Counted from the stretch's first letter, positions 23,110 through 31,301 are shown. The stretch is 44,420 nucleotides of DNA from Clostridiales bacterium (GCA_004557655.1 SFGJ01000011.1:1-44420), one strand, 5' to 3'. Program-made: numbers and translations. The notes: a model not told the origin generated them from the letters alone.

Positions 23110-24945
23110 ATGTGTGGAATCGTAGGTTATGTGGGCCGGGAGCAGGCCGCCCCCATTTTGCTGGACGGACTGCAGCGGCTGGAATACCGCGGCTATGACT
23201 CCGCCGGTATCGCCGTATGCGGTGAAGGCGGGATGCGGGTGCAGAAGGCCAAGGGCCGCCTGCAGGTGCTGAAGGATCTGACCCACGAGGGGGCGGACCT
23301 GCCCGGCTGCCTGGGCATCGGTCACACCCGCTGGGCCACCCACGGCGAACCCAACGACATCAATGCCCATCCCCATGTGAGCCGCAGCGGCCACATTGCG
23401 GTGGTGCACAACGGTATTATCGAGAACTTTGCGGAGCTGAAAGGCCAGCTCCTGCACAAGGGCTATCAGTTTCAGTCCGAGACCGACACCGAGGTGGTGG
23501 TGCAGCTTCTGGACTACTACTATGAACAGTGTGGAGACATGATGGAGACCGTCCGGCGGATGATCAACGCCGTGGAGGGTGCCTACGCTCTGGGCATCGT
23601 GTCCGCCGACGCACCGGACCGGCTCATTGCCGTGCGCAAGGACGCGCCGCTTTTGCTGGGCTTCGGCGAGGGGGAGAGCTTCATCGCCTCCGATGTCACT
23701 GCGATCATCCGCCATACTCGGGATATCGCTTATATGGAGGACGGAGAGATGGCCGTGCTGACGGCGGATGGTATCACCGTGTATGATACCCTCGGCAATG
23801 AGGTGACCAAGAAGCATCATCATGTGGATTGGGAGATCGACGCTGCCGAAAAGGGGGGCTATGCCCACTTTATGCTCAAGGAGATCTTTGAGCAGCCCCG
23901 CGCCATTCGGGAGGCTACCGCCGCCCGACTGCAGGGGGGACGGGTGATATTGCAGGATCTGACCATGGCGCCCGAGGAGATCCGCAATATCGGCCGCATC
24001 ATCATCATCGCCTGCGGCTCGTCCTACCATGTGGGCATGGTGGGCAAGTACAATCTGGAGCGGATGCTCCGGCGCAGTGTGGAGGTGGTGCTGGCCTCCG
24101 AGTTCCGCTACAGCGATCCCATCGTGCAGCGGGGCGATCTGGTCATCGCCATCAGCCAGTCCGGCGAGACCCTGGACACCATGGCTGCCCTGCGGGAGGC
24201 CAAGAAGCGGGGCGCCCGGATCCTCTCCATTGTGAATGTGGTGGGCTCGTCCATCGCCCGGGAATCCGACGATGTGCTCTACACCTGGGCCGGGCCTGAG
24301 ATTGCCGTGGCCACCACCAAGGCATACAGCACCCAGATGGCGGTGCTGAATATGCTGGGCCTGTATTTCGGCGACATTTTGGGCACAGTGGACCGCCAAA
24401 CCTACAACGAGATGGCGCGGGATATGCAGCGAATTCCTGAGTATATCGAGAAGATCCTGGAGTCCGCCGAGGACATCCACGACATCGCCAGGAAGATCTG
24501 CAAGAGCGAGGATGTGTTCTTCATCGGCCGCCATCTGGACTATGCTCTGTCTTTGGAGGGGAGCCTGAAGCTCAAGGAGATCTCTTACATCCACTCTGAG
24601 GCCTATGCCTCCGGCGAACTCAAGCACGGAACCATTTCCCTCATTGAGGACGGCACTCTGGTCATTGCATTGGGGACCTACGGCCCGCTGTTTGACAAGG
24701 CCATGAGCAATGTGGTGGAGGTGCAGGCCAGAGGCGCCAATGTGCTGGCTTTGACCACCCGTAGCCATGCTGAGGAGATGGGGCGCCATGTGCCCATGGT
24801 CATGACCATTCCGGACATCCACGAAATGCTGCTGCCGCAGTTGGGCGTGGTGCCGCTGCAGCTCTTGTCGTACTACATTGCGCTGGAGCGGGGCTGCGAC
24901 ATTGATAAGCCCCGGAACCTGGCCAAGAGCGTTACGGTGGAGTAA
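23110..24945 (+). CDS. glmS: Glutamine-fructose-6-phosphate aminotransferase (isomerizing)
   Basis: A 611-residue enzyme that makes glucosamine-6-phosphate for peptidoglycan and amino-sugar synthesis. The N-terminal glutaminase domain has the nucleophile C2 (MCGIVGYVG), RGYDSAGIAV, HTRWATHGEPNDINAHPH and HNGIIEN. Two SIS isomerase domains follow (ACGSSYHVGM, ISQSGETLDTMAALREAK, ATTKAYSTQ), and the end KSVTVE is conserved. AGGAGGAAAAAAT precedes the ATG. It is controlled by the ribozyme directly upstream. Confidence 0.98.
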   Translation: MCGIVGYVGREQAAPILLDGLQRLEYRGYDSAGIAVCGEGGMRVQKAKGRLQVLKDLTHEGADLPGCLGIGHTRWATHGEPNDINAHPHVSRSGHIAVVHNGIIENFAELKGQLLHKGYQFQSETDTEVVVQLLDYYYEQCGDMMETVRRMINAVEGAYALGIVSADAPDRLIAVRKDAPLLLGFGEGESFIASDVTAIIRHTRDIAYMEDGEMAVLTADGITVYDTLGNEVTKKHHHVDWEIDAAEKGGYAHFMLKEIFEQPRAIREATAARLQGGRVILQDLTMAPEEIRNIGRIIIIACGSSYHVGMVGKYNLERMLRRSVEVVLASEFRYSDPIVQRGDLVIAISQSGETLDTMAALREAKKRGARILSIVNVVGSSIARESDDVLYTWAGPEIAVATTKAYSTQMAVLNMLGLYFGDILGTVDRQTYNEMARDMQRIPEYIEKILESAEDIHDIARKICKSEDVFFIGRHLDYALSLEGSLKLKEISYIHSEAYASGELKHGTISLIEDGTLVIALGTYGPLFDKAMSNVVEVQARGANVLALTTRSHAEEMGRHVPMVMTIPDIHEMLLPQLGVVPLQLLSYYIALERGCDIDKPRNLAKSVTVE

Positions 24946-24957
24946 ACCGAAAATCGG

Positions 24958-24992
24958 AAAAGGGGAGAAGAGAAACTTCCCCCTTTTCTTTT
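24958..24992 (+). terminator. Terminator of glmS
   Basis: AAAAGGGG and CCCC(C)TTTT pair around a purine-rich loop, followed by CTTTTT. The kamB -10 lies directly after it. Confidence 0.75.
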
Positions 24993-25012
24993 TGCCCATA
25001 TTGCGGTATAAT
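24984..25012 (+). promoter_or_regulatory. Promoter of kamBC
   Basis: TATAAT (25007-25012) is clear; the best -35 at 17 bp is a poor TTTTCT inside the glmS terminator tail. The promoter is likely weak or assisted. Confidence 0.5.
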
Positions 25013-25051
25013 TTTCAATCAGACAGTTATTTCCCTGGAAGGAGAGAGAAT

Positions 25052-25987
25052 ATGACGACAGCAGAACTGGTCGGCCAGCTCCGGCAGGTGCAGAGTATGT
25101 CCATAGTCGGTATGTGCAAAAACGCCGGCAAGACCACCATGCTCAACTGGCTGCTGAGCCATACGGGACGGCAGCAGATATTGGGACTGACCTCCATCGG
25201 CCGGGACGGTGAGAGCACCGATGTGGTCACCGGCACGGAAAAACCCAGCATTTTTGTTCCGGCAGGCACCCTCATCGCCACAGCCAAGGATATGATCCGG
25301 CTGGGGGATGTGACAAAAGAGATCCTTGTGACCACGGGCATCCCCACGCCCCTGGGTGAGGTGATTATCCTCCGTGCCCGCAGCGACGGCTATGTGCAGT
25401 TGGCAGGGCCCTCTATTACCACGCAGCTGCGTGAGGTGTCCCGGATCTTCTTCGAGCTGGGAGCTACCCAGTCCATCATCGACGGCGCTCTGGGCCGCAA
25501 ATCTCTGGGTGCCCGGAATGTTGCCGATGGCATCGTGCTGTGCACTGGCGCGTCCTACCACATGAACATGGACAAGGTCATTGAGGACACGGCCAATTTC
25601 TGCCGCCTCATGGATCTGCCCAAGGCGGAGACGCTCCCCCCCGAGGCTGCGGAGGGGCTGGAAAAATGCCTGAAGGAACACGGCGAGGCCTACATCCCCG
25701 GCGCGTTGACGGACACCATGGTGATCCCGCTGCTGCGCAGCGGCCTGCTGCGAAAGAGCCGATTGGTAGTGGCTGACCCCAGCAAGGTACTCTTAAAGCC
25801 GGATACACTGGATAAGCTGGCAGTACGTGAGGTGGCGCTGCAGACCAGGGATGCGGCGCGGACTCTGTGCGTGACGGTGAATCCCGTGTCAGCTTACGGC
25901 TGGAAATTTGACAAGGATGTGTTTATTGATCGGATGCGCCAGAGCGTGAAAGTGCCGGTCATCAATGTGAAGGAGGAACTGGCATGA
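25052..25987 (+). CDS. kamB: Lysine 5,6-aminomutase reactivase subunit KamB
   Basis: A 311-residue P-loop protein with Walker A GMCKNAGKTT (20-29) and TSIGRDGEST just after. With KamC it is the factor proposed to exchange damaged cobalamin out of lysine 5,6-aminomutase (KamDE), much as glutamate-mutase or ornithine-aminomutase helpers do; the assignment rests on family resemblance and linkage to the lysine operon. ATG 25052 has GGAAGGAGAGAG upstream. It overlaps kamC by 4 nt. It has a separate promoter from the riboswitch-controlled genes, so the helper may be made at a steady low level. Confidence 0.82.
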   Translation: MTTAELVGQLRQVQSMSIVGMCKNAGKTTMLNWLLSHTGRQQILGLTSIGRDGESTDVVTGTEKPSIFVPAGTLIATAKDMIRLGDVTKEILVTTGIPTPLGEVIILRARSDGYVQLAGPSITTQLREVSRIFFELGATQSIIDGALGRKSLGARNVADGIVLCTGASYHMNMDKVIEDTANFCRLMDLPKAETLPPEAAEGLEKCLKEHGEAYIPGALTDTMVIPLLRSGLLRKSRLVVADPSKVLLKPDTLDKLAVREVALQTRDAARTLCVTVNPVSAYGWKFDKDVFIDRMRQSVKVPVINVKEELA

Positions 25988-27444
25988 TTTCCATTCGTTT
26001 TGAGGAGAAGCAGCAGATTGGCCTGCAGTACGCCCTGGAGACTCTCCACGGCTGCAGTCCCTTCGGTCAGGAGAAGATCCGGCGTCTGCGGTTTTACACC
26101 CCTGCCGAACGTGGGGAACTGGAAACGGAACTGTACAATGTCCGGCAGGCTGCCCTCCACGCAGAGCAGCTCAAGAGCGTGTATGACAAAATCTGCATCC
26201 TGCTGTGTCAGATGAAGGATATCCGCAACTCCATCCGGCGCTGCCGGGACGGGGAGATCCCCGACCATGTGGAGCTGTTTGAGATCAAGGGCTATCTGCA
26301 GCGTTTGGAGAGCCTGCTGCCCCTGTATGCCCAGATGTGCGAGATTGCCCCTCTGCGGGAGCTTTCTTTCCACGATCCCAAGCCGGCCCTGGATATTTTG
26401 GATCCGGACAGCACCCGCTCCCGGGGCTTCTACATTCCCGACAGCATGACGGAAAAACTGCAGCAGCTTCGCCGGAGCAAGAAAACGCTGGAGGAACAGC
26501 TTCATAACGCCTCCACCGACGCGGAAAAGGACGAGCTCCGCCTGCAGCGCACCCGGGTGTGCGCCGAGGAGGAGAGCGAGGAGACCAAGATCCGCCGGGC
26601 CATGGGCGCGCGGCTTGCGCCTCTGGCGGAGGATATGTTAGAGGACGCCGAGAGTGTCGGACGGCTGGACTTCATCCTCCAGAAGGCACTGTTTGCCGTG
26701 CGCTATGGCGGTGTGATGCCGGAGATCACCGACGGGGCGCTGGAACTGACGGACATGGTCAATCCCGAGCTGTGCGATTTGCTGACCGAGCAGGGCCGCA
26801 GCTTTGTGCCGGTGTCCATTTCCCTGAACCGGGGCGCCACGGTCATCACCGGTGCAAACATGGGCGGCAAGAGCGTGGCTATGAAGACGGTAGCCCTGAA
26901 TGTACTGCTGATGCAGGCGGGATTCCTGGTGTGTGCCAAGGCAGCCCGGATGCCGCTGTTTGAGAGCGTGCTGATGCTCTTTGAGGATATGCAGTCCATC
27001 CAGTCGGGCCTGTCGGGCTTCGGCTCGGAGATCGTGCAGTTTCAGAAGGCACTGGCGCAGGTGGAGCAGGGATACTCCCTGTTTCTGCTGGACGAGTTCG
27101 CCCGGGGCACCAATCCCGACGAGGGCGCCGTCATAGTCCAGGCGGTGACAAAATATCTCAATGAGGTCAACGCCATCTCCCTGCTCACCACCCACTATGA
27201 CAAGGTGGCTGACTGCGGAAAGGCTCACTACCAGATCATCGGCCTGCGGGACATTGACCCGGAGGCTATCCGCCGGGAGCTGGCTGTCAGCGGGGAGGAC
27301 GGCATCCGGGTCATCGCCCGGCACATGAACTACGGCCTGTACCGGGTGGAGGGGAAGTCCGACTGCCCCAGGGACGCTCTGAACATCTGCCGCATGCTGT
27401 CTTTAAAGCCGGAGATCCTGCATCTCATCGAGGAAAATTACTGA
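25984..27444 (+). CDS. kamC: Lysine 5,6-aminomutase reactivase ATPase KamC (MutS-like)
   Basis: A 486-residue protein with a helical N-terminal clamp-like half and a MutS-type ATPase domain: Walker A TGANMGGKS (289-297), Walker B SLFLLDEFARGTNPDEG and the TTHYD switch His. It lacks the MutS mismatch-binding domain and the MutS2 Smr nuclease, and is much shorter than both, so DNA repair is unlikely. Position after kamB and beside kam genes identifies KamC. ATG 25984 overlaps the kamB stop (ATGA). Confidence 0.85.
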   Translation: MISIRFEEKQQIGLQYALETLHGCSPFGQEKIRRLRFYTPAERGELETELYNVRQAALHAEQLKSVYDKICILLCQMKDIRNSIRRCRDGEIPDHVELFEIKGYLQRLESLLPLYAQMCEIAPLRELSFHDPKPALDILDPDSTRSRGFYIPDSMTEKLQQLRRSKKTLEEQLHNASTDAEKDELRLQRTRVCAEEESEETKIRRAMGARLAPLAEDMLEDAESVGRLDFILQKALFAVRYGGVMPEITDGALELTDMVNPELCDLLTEQGRSFVPVSISLNRGATVITGANMGGKSVAMKTVALNVLLMQAGFLVCAKAARMPLFESVLMLFEDMQSIQSGLSGFGSEIVQFQKALAQVEQGYSLFLLDEFARGTNPDEGAVIVQAVTKYLNEVNAISLLTTHYDKVADCGKAHYQIIGLRDIDPEAIRRELAVSGEDGIRVIARHMNYGLYRVEGKSDCPRDALNICRMLSLKPEILHLIEENY

Positions 27445-27522
27445 TTTTTTTCATTCAAAGAAACGAATAGAATTTTTTCACAGGACAGTAAAAAGTTTTT
27501 GTCTTTTTTGTCACAATCTTAC

Positions 27523-27550
27523 TTGACAAATTCGCTGAATGTATTATAAT
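27523..27550 (+). promoter_or_regulatory. Strong promoter of the lysine catabolic operon
   Basis: Consensus TTGACA (27523-27528), 16 bp, consensus TATAAT (27545-27550). Transcription would start near 27557, just before the lysine riboswitch. The flanks are AT-rich, as in strong promoters. Confidence 0.9.
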
Positions 27551-27571
27551 TTGAAGTGCAGAATTCCATAT

Positions 27572-27723
27572 AACAGACAATAGAGGTGCAGAAGGCAGGG
27601 TAATCGGTTTCGGGACTGCAGGGGGTCCGGAGGAGGCCGGTGAAGGGGTCTTTTGCCGAAGGCGCGTGCGTTTCCTGCGGCACGTGCCTGGGGGTGCGGT
27701 GTAAGCGGCACAACTGTCATGTC
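27572..27723 (+). promoter_or_regulatory. Lysine riboswitch (L box) aptamer
   Basis: The leader contains the conserved lysine-aptamer blocks in order: GACAATAGAGGTGC (27576-27589), GGAGGAGGCCGGTGAAGGGG (27629-27648), GCCGAAG (27655-27661), CTGGGGGTGCGGTGTAAGCG (27688-27707) and ACTGTC (27713-27718). P1 closes as GACA with TGTC. This spelling and spacing agree with Bacillus lysC and Thermotoga lysine riboswitches as I know them. Most members shut off lysine synthesis or uptake; here it precedes catabolic genes, so activation by lysine would make physiological sense. A competing helix CATGTC/GACATG (27718-27737) just overlaps P1. Confidence 0.92.
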
Positions 27724-27739
27724 CTTTTTCAGACATGGA

Positions 27740-27777
27740 GCGCTATTGGTCATCGACTTGACCAGTAGCGCCTTTTT
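27740..27777 (+). terminator. Riboswitch-associated intrinsic terminator
   Basis: GCGCTATTGGTCA and TGACCAGTAGCGC form a 13-bp stem (one G-U), loop TCGACT, then CTTTTT. It lies 72 bases before the kal start and is the probable expression platform. I could not find a clear antiterminator by eye. Confidence 0.88.
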
Positions 27778-27848
27778 CATGCCCAAAGGCGCCGCTTGGC
27801 CGGCGTTATAAGAAACTCTGTAATAAAATATATTGGAGGAAATTTAGT

Positions 27849-28250
27849 ATGGAAAAGATGACTTCTCTGCTGCGTCTTCGTATGAGCGCCAAGGATGCTC
27901 ATTACGGCGGAAACCTGGTGGACGGTGCCCATATGGTGCATCTGTTCGGCGATGTTGCCACCGAGCTGCTGATCAAGTGCGACGGTGACGAAGGCCTGTT
28001 CTGCGCTTATGACAATGTTGAGTTCCTGGCTCCCGTGTATGCCGGCGATTATATCGAGGCCTACGGCGAGATCGAGAAGATCGGCAACACCTCCCGCACC
28101 ATGAAGTTTGAGGCCCGCAAGGTGATCGTTTCCCGTCCTGATATCAGCGCTTCTGCTGCCGATGTTCTGGCCGAGCCTGTGGTGGTCTGCCGCGCGCACG
28201 GCACCTGCGTCACCCCCAAGGATTGCCAGCGTCTGCCCATCGAGAAGTAA
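27849..28250 (+). CDS. kal: 3-aminobutyryl-CoA ammonia-lyase
   Basis: A 133-residue hotdog-fold lyase that removes ammonia from L-3-aminobutyryl-CoA to give crotonyl-CoA, the step before reduction to butyryl-CoA. The sequence begins SLLRLRMSAKDAHYGGNLVD and contains HLFGDVATELLIKCDGDEGL, both typical of this family and its beta-alanyl-CoA relatives. Length is normal. TTGGAGGAAATTTAGT precedes the ATG. First gene after the lysine riboswitch; kce follows after 12 bases. Confidence 0.92.
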   Translation: MEKMTSLLRLRMSAKDAHYGGNLVDGAHMVHLFGDVATELLIKCDGDEGLFCAYDNVEFLAPVYAGDYIEAYGEIEKIGNTSRTMKFEARKVIVSRPDISASAADVLAEPVVVCRAHGTCVTPKDCQRLPIEK

Positions 28251-28262
28251 GGGAGAATAATA

Positions 28263-29090
28263 ATGGAAAAGCTGATTATTACCGCTGCCATTTGCGGCGC
28301 TGAGGTCACCAAGGCCTCCAATCCCGCTGTGCCCTACACCGTGGAGGAGATGGTCCGTGAGGCAAAGTCCGCTTACGAGGCCGGCGCAGCCATCCTGCAC
28401 ATCCATGTCCGCGAGGACGATGGTACACCCACCCAGGACCGTGAGCGTTTCCGCGTGGTGATGGACGCCATCCGCAAAGAGCTGCCCGATGTCATTATGA
28501 TCCCCTCCACCGGCGGTGCCACCGGTATGAGCCCCGAGGAGCGTCTGCAGCCCACCGAGCTGTTCCCGGAAATGGCCACCCTGGACTGCGGCACCTGCAA
28601 CTTCGGCGATGAGATTTTCGACAACACCATGCCCACCATGCGCGCCTTCGGTAAGCGTATGCTGGCCAACAACATCAAGCCCGAGTATGAGTGCTTTGAG
28701 ATTGGCCACCTGGACACCATTCTGACCATGGCCAAGAAGGGCGAGGTCCCCGGAGCTCCCATGCAGTTCAACTTCGTCCTGGGCGTCAACGGCTGTACCC
28801 CCGCCACCATTCCCAACCTGTGCCATCTGGTGAGCCAGATCCCCGCCGGCTCCACCTGGACCGTTACCGGCGTTGGCAAGTCCGCCTGGACTATGGCCGC
28901 TGCCGGCATCGCCATGGGCGGCAACGTCCGTGTTGGCTTTGAGGACAATGTGTACCTGGGCAAGGGTCATAAGGCCGCTTCCAACGGCGAGCTGGTGGCC
29001 AAGGTGGTGCGCATGGCCAAGGAGCTGGGCCGTGAGATCGCAACTCCCGCTGAGGCTCGTGAGATCCTGAGCCTGCAGCCCCTGAAGTAA
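28263..29090 (+). CDS. kce: 3-keto-5-aminohexanoate cleavage enzyme
   Basis: A 275-residue BKACE (DUF849) enzyme with a TIM-barrel fold. It joins 5-amino-3-oxohexanoate with acetyl-CoA to give acetoacetate and 3-aminobutyryl-CoA. Zinc ligands H46 and H48 (ILHIHVRED) are at the positions known for Kce, and a Glu near 227 (VGFEDNVYL) fits the third ligand. PSTGGATGMSPEERLQP and NGCTPATIPNL are characteristic. Lies between kal and kdd with 12- and 42-base gaps, each with a ribosome site. Confidence 0.95.
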   Translation: MEKLIITAAICGAEVTKASNPAVPYTVEEMVREAKSAYEAGAAILHIHVREDDGTPTQDRERFRVVMDAIRKELPDVIMIPSTGGATGMSPEERLQPTELFPEMATLDCGTCNFGDEIFDNTMPTMRAFGKRMLANNIKPEYECFEIGHLDTILTMAKKGEVPGAPMQFNFVLGVNGCTPATIPNLCHLVSQIPAGSTWTVTGVGKSAWTMAAAGIAMGGNVRVGFEDNVYLGKGHKAASNGELVAKVVRMAKELGREIATPAEAREILSLQPLK

Positions 29091-29132
29091 TCGCAAAACT
29101 AATTTACATATATTTTTTAGGAGGAATTTACA

Positions 29133-30185
29133 ATGAGTGAACTGAAAGGCAACAAGTACGGTACCCACCGCGTTATCGAGCCCAAGGGCGTTCTGACCCA
29201 GGCTGCATGGAAGATCGACAACGACATGAGCAAGGTCTATTCCAACGAGATCGTCTGCGATGTCACCTCCCTGAACATTGACTCCGCTTCCTTTACTCAG
29301 ATCTCCGAGGCCTGCGGCGGCGACGAGAAAAAGATCGGCGAAATGATCATGGGCATCGTTGCTGAGCGCGGCAAGCAGCAGAACCCTGTCACCGGTTCCG
29401 GCGGTATGTTCAAGGGCGTCGTCGCTCACATCGGCGAGGACCTGAAGAAGAAGCCCGGCTTCGACCTGAAGGAAGGCGACAAGATCGTCTCCCTGGTCTC
29501 CCTGTCCATGACCCCCCTGAAGATCGAGAAGATCCTGGCTATCCACAAGGATATCGACCGTGTTGACATCGTCGGCAAGGCTATCCTGTTCGAGTCCGCT
29601 CTGTATGCCAAGATGCCCGAGGATATGTCCGAGCCTCTGGCTCTGGCCGCTCTGGACGTGGCCGGCGCTCCCGCTCAGGCCCGCAAGCTGCCTCACGAGG
29701 GTGACAATGTCCTGATCCTGGGCGCCAACGGCAAGTCCGGCGTTCTGTGCGGTTGGGAAGCTATGAAGAAGGTCGGCCCCAACGGCAAGGTCGTGGGCGT
29801 TGTCCGCAATCCCAAGCAGGTTCCCGGTCTGCTGGAGCTGGGCGTGTATACCGACGTTATCGTGGCCGACTGCACCAAGCCCGTTGAGGTTATGGAAGCT
29901 GCTCTGGCTGTCACCGGCGGCAAGGAGTACGATCTGTCCATCTGCTGCGTGAACATCGAGTCCTGCGAGATGTCCGCCATCCTGCCCGTCCGTGACGACG
30001 GTCTGGTTTACTTCTTCTCCATGGCCACCTCTTTCACCAAGGCCGCTCTGGGCGCTGAGGGCATTGGTAAGGACGTCACCATGATCGTGGGTAACGGCTA
30101 CACCAAGAATCATGCGCAGATCACTCTGGACGTTCTGCGTGAGAACCCCAAGCTGCGCAAGCTGTTCGACGAGAAGTACTGCTAA
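29133..30185 (+). CDS. kdd: L-erythro-3,5-diaminohexanoate dehydrogenase
   Basis: A 350-residue NAD(P)-dependent dehydrogenase that deaminates 3,5-diaminohexanoate to 5-amino-3-oxohexanoate. The N-terminus GTHRVIEPKGVLTQAAWKID is diagnostic, and the Rossmann part has NVLILGANGKSGVLCGWEAM (about 190-209). Length matches the family. AGGAGGAATTTACA precedes the ATG. A large hairpin lies after the stop, followed by two unrelated AT-rich genes before kamA. Confidence 0.95.
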   Translation: MSELKGNKYGTHRVIEPKGVLTQAAWKIDNDMSKVYSNEIVCDVTSLNIDSASFTQISEACGGDEKKIGEMIMGIVAERGKQQNPVTGSGGMFKGVVAHIGEDLKKKPGFDLKEGDKIVSLVSLSMTPLKIEKILAIHKDIDRVDIVGKAILFESALYAKMPEDMSEPLALAALDVAGAPAQARKLPHEGDNVLILGANGKSGVLCGWEAMKKVGPNGKVVGVVRNPKQVPGLLELGVYTDVIVADCTKPVEVMEAALAVTGGKEYDLSICCVNIESCEMSAILPVRDDGLVYFFSMATSFTKAALGAEGIGKDVTMIVGNGYTKNHAQITLDVLRENPKLRKLFDEKYC

Positions 30186-30187
30186 AG

Positions 30188-30231
30188 TGATATTCTACCT
30201 GCAGAGGGGGTGCCTTCTGCAGGCAGATATT
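30188..30231 (+). other. Large hairpin after kdd without U-tract
   Basis: An imperfect stem built on ATATTCTACCTGCAGA and TCTGCAGGCAGATAT, with an inner perfect CCTGCAGA/TCTGCAGG (30198-30223). No T run follows, so it is not a standard terminator. It may protect the 3' end of kal-kce-kdd mRNA or mark a processing point, lowering but not ending expression downstream. Confidence 0.6.
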
Positions 30232-30297
30232 AAATGGGATGAATCAGTTGAGATCATTAAATTGCTCGAAAACAAAATGAAATAAAGGAGTTATATT

Positions 30298-30894
30298 ATG
30301 AGACGTCTGCTTTGTGTCATGTTGATTGCGCTTACAATGACATCCCTTTGTATACCCCTTTCTTTTGCTGATAGCAATGAAGAAGCAAACTATTCTATCC
30401 ACAGCGGAATTGATGGTCGCATTTTTAGCGGTACCATAGGTATGATGCCCAGAGAAGGCTACGATCTTTACGGCAGCAATGACTATATATATAAAACAGA
30501 GTATTTGCCGAAGCAGTATATTGTTTTGAAGGGTTTTGCTGGCGGGAATAGTCCTGGAGGCGATCGTTTTGAGACAGGGGGCGGATTTTGGTTCACCGAT
30601 TATGCTGGTCCGACTGTATCTGGAGGACTGACGATTAACTACCTTGGGAATTTAAAGCTGATTTCCGTGAGTGTTTCTTTAGGAAAGGCTGGATCTTCGG
30701 GGAAGTTTGTTTCGGTTCCCGATACAGAGCATTATTATAAACTCTATGTTGAAAAAACGATTGAGATAACGCCGTATATCACTTATAAGCGGCTGAAGGG
30801 AAATCTTCATGCTAATGACCCGTGGACGGTTTATCTAGAGGGGCACGCTCAAAAGACGTATAAGGTTAATCAGTATGCAAAGCGAGTAGGTTAA
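30298..30894 (+). CDS. Secreted protein of unknown function, AT-rich
   Basis: A 198-residue protein with a clear signal peptide (about 1-24, basic MRRLL, hydrophobic core, cut near SFADS). The mature part is rich in Gly, Tyr and Ser (GRIFSGTIGMMPREGYDLYG, FETGGGFWFTDYAGPT) and looks beta-stranded; it has no cysteines after the signal. I do not recognise the family. Base composition and codons are far more AT-rich than in kdd and kamA on either side, which suggests transfer. AAAGGAGTTATATT precedes the ATG. Only 23 bases separate it from the next small gene. Confidence 0.75.
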   Translation: MRRLLCVMLIALTMTSLCIPLSFADSNEEANYSIHSGIDGRIFSGTIGMMPREGYDLYGSNDYIYKTEYLPKQYIVLKGFAGGNSPGGDRFETGGGFWFTDYAGPTVSGGLTINYLGNLKLISVSVSLGKAGSSGKFVSVPDTEHYYKLYVEKTIEITPYITYKRLKGNLHANDPWTVYLEGHAQKTYKVNQYAKRVG

Positions 30895-30917
30895 CAGTGA
30901 GGGAGGGAAGTGTCAAT

Positions 30918-31301
30918 ATGAAAAACAAGAAACATACGATTTTGATCGTTGCCTTGGTCCTCTCTTTAAGCGTCAATCTGTTGTTACTCGCACTGCATGC
31001 AATTGGAACCCAGGAAAAATCCATTGTGGGTACCTTTTCCTCCGCAGGTGGAAAGGGTGTGGGCGGCGAGATTTATCTGGCCGTAGAGGCGGACGGGGAC
31101 TACACCCTGTACCGGCAGTTTCAGGTGCTGAAAACCGGCAGCTACCGGGTGGAGAGGGATGTCGTTTATTCCGACGCACAGCCCATGGGCTATTTCGATC
31201 AGAAGGACACCGTGGTGCTGCTTCTGGATGACACCGCATACTCCCTGACCCGCACGGATTCGATTCCCGTATATGTGAACGTTCCCGGTAAAATGAATTA
31301 A
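30918..31301 (+). CDS. Single-pass membrane-anchored small protein, unknown
   Basis: A 127-residue protein with an N-terminal anchor (about 7-28, ILIVALVLSLSVNLLLLALHA) and an outside domain: SIVGTFSSAGGKGVGGEIYL, DGDYTLYRQFQVLKTGSY and VVLLLDDTAYSL. This looks like the small beta-rich domains of clostridial lipoprotein-like proteins that start xGTY/F and repeat DGxYxLYRQ. ATG 30918 has GGGAGGGAAG upstream; the in-frame GTG at 30897 does not. The first roughly 90 bases are AT-rich like the preceding gene and the rest is GC-rich, so a junction may lie inside the gene. Confidence 0.7.
   Translation: MKNKKHTILIVALVLSLSVNLLLLALHAIGTQEKSIVGTFSSAGGKGVGGEIYLAVEADGDYTLYRQFQVLKTGSYRVERDVVYSDAQPMGYFDQKDTVVLLLDDTAYSLTRTDSIPVYVNVPGKMN

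Noticed and set aside
22877..23125. 82-codon gene before glmS
   Set aside because: It coincides with the glmS ribozyme core; the protein has no sensible features and the frame runs into glmS.
25984..27444. DNA mismatch repair protein MutS/MutS2
   Set aside because: Only the ATPase domain is shared; mismatch-binding and Smr domains are absent and the neighbours are lysine genes, so KamC is preferred.
27777..30113. Very long minus-strand open frame opposite kal-kce-kdd
   Set aside because: It mirrors three clearly recognised genes; strongly biased codons of GC-rich genes open the antisense frame. Its product is repetitive Gly/His/Leu/Asp-rich without domains.
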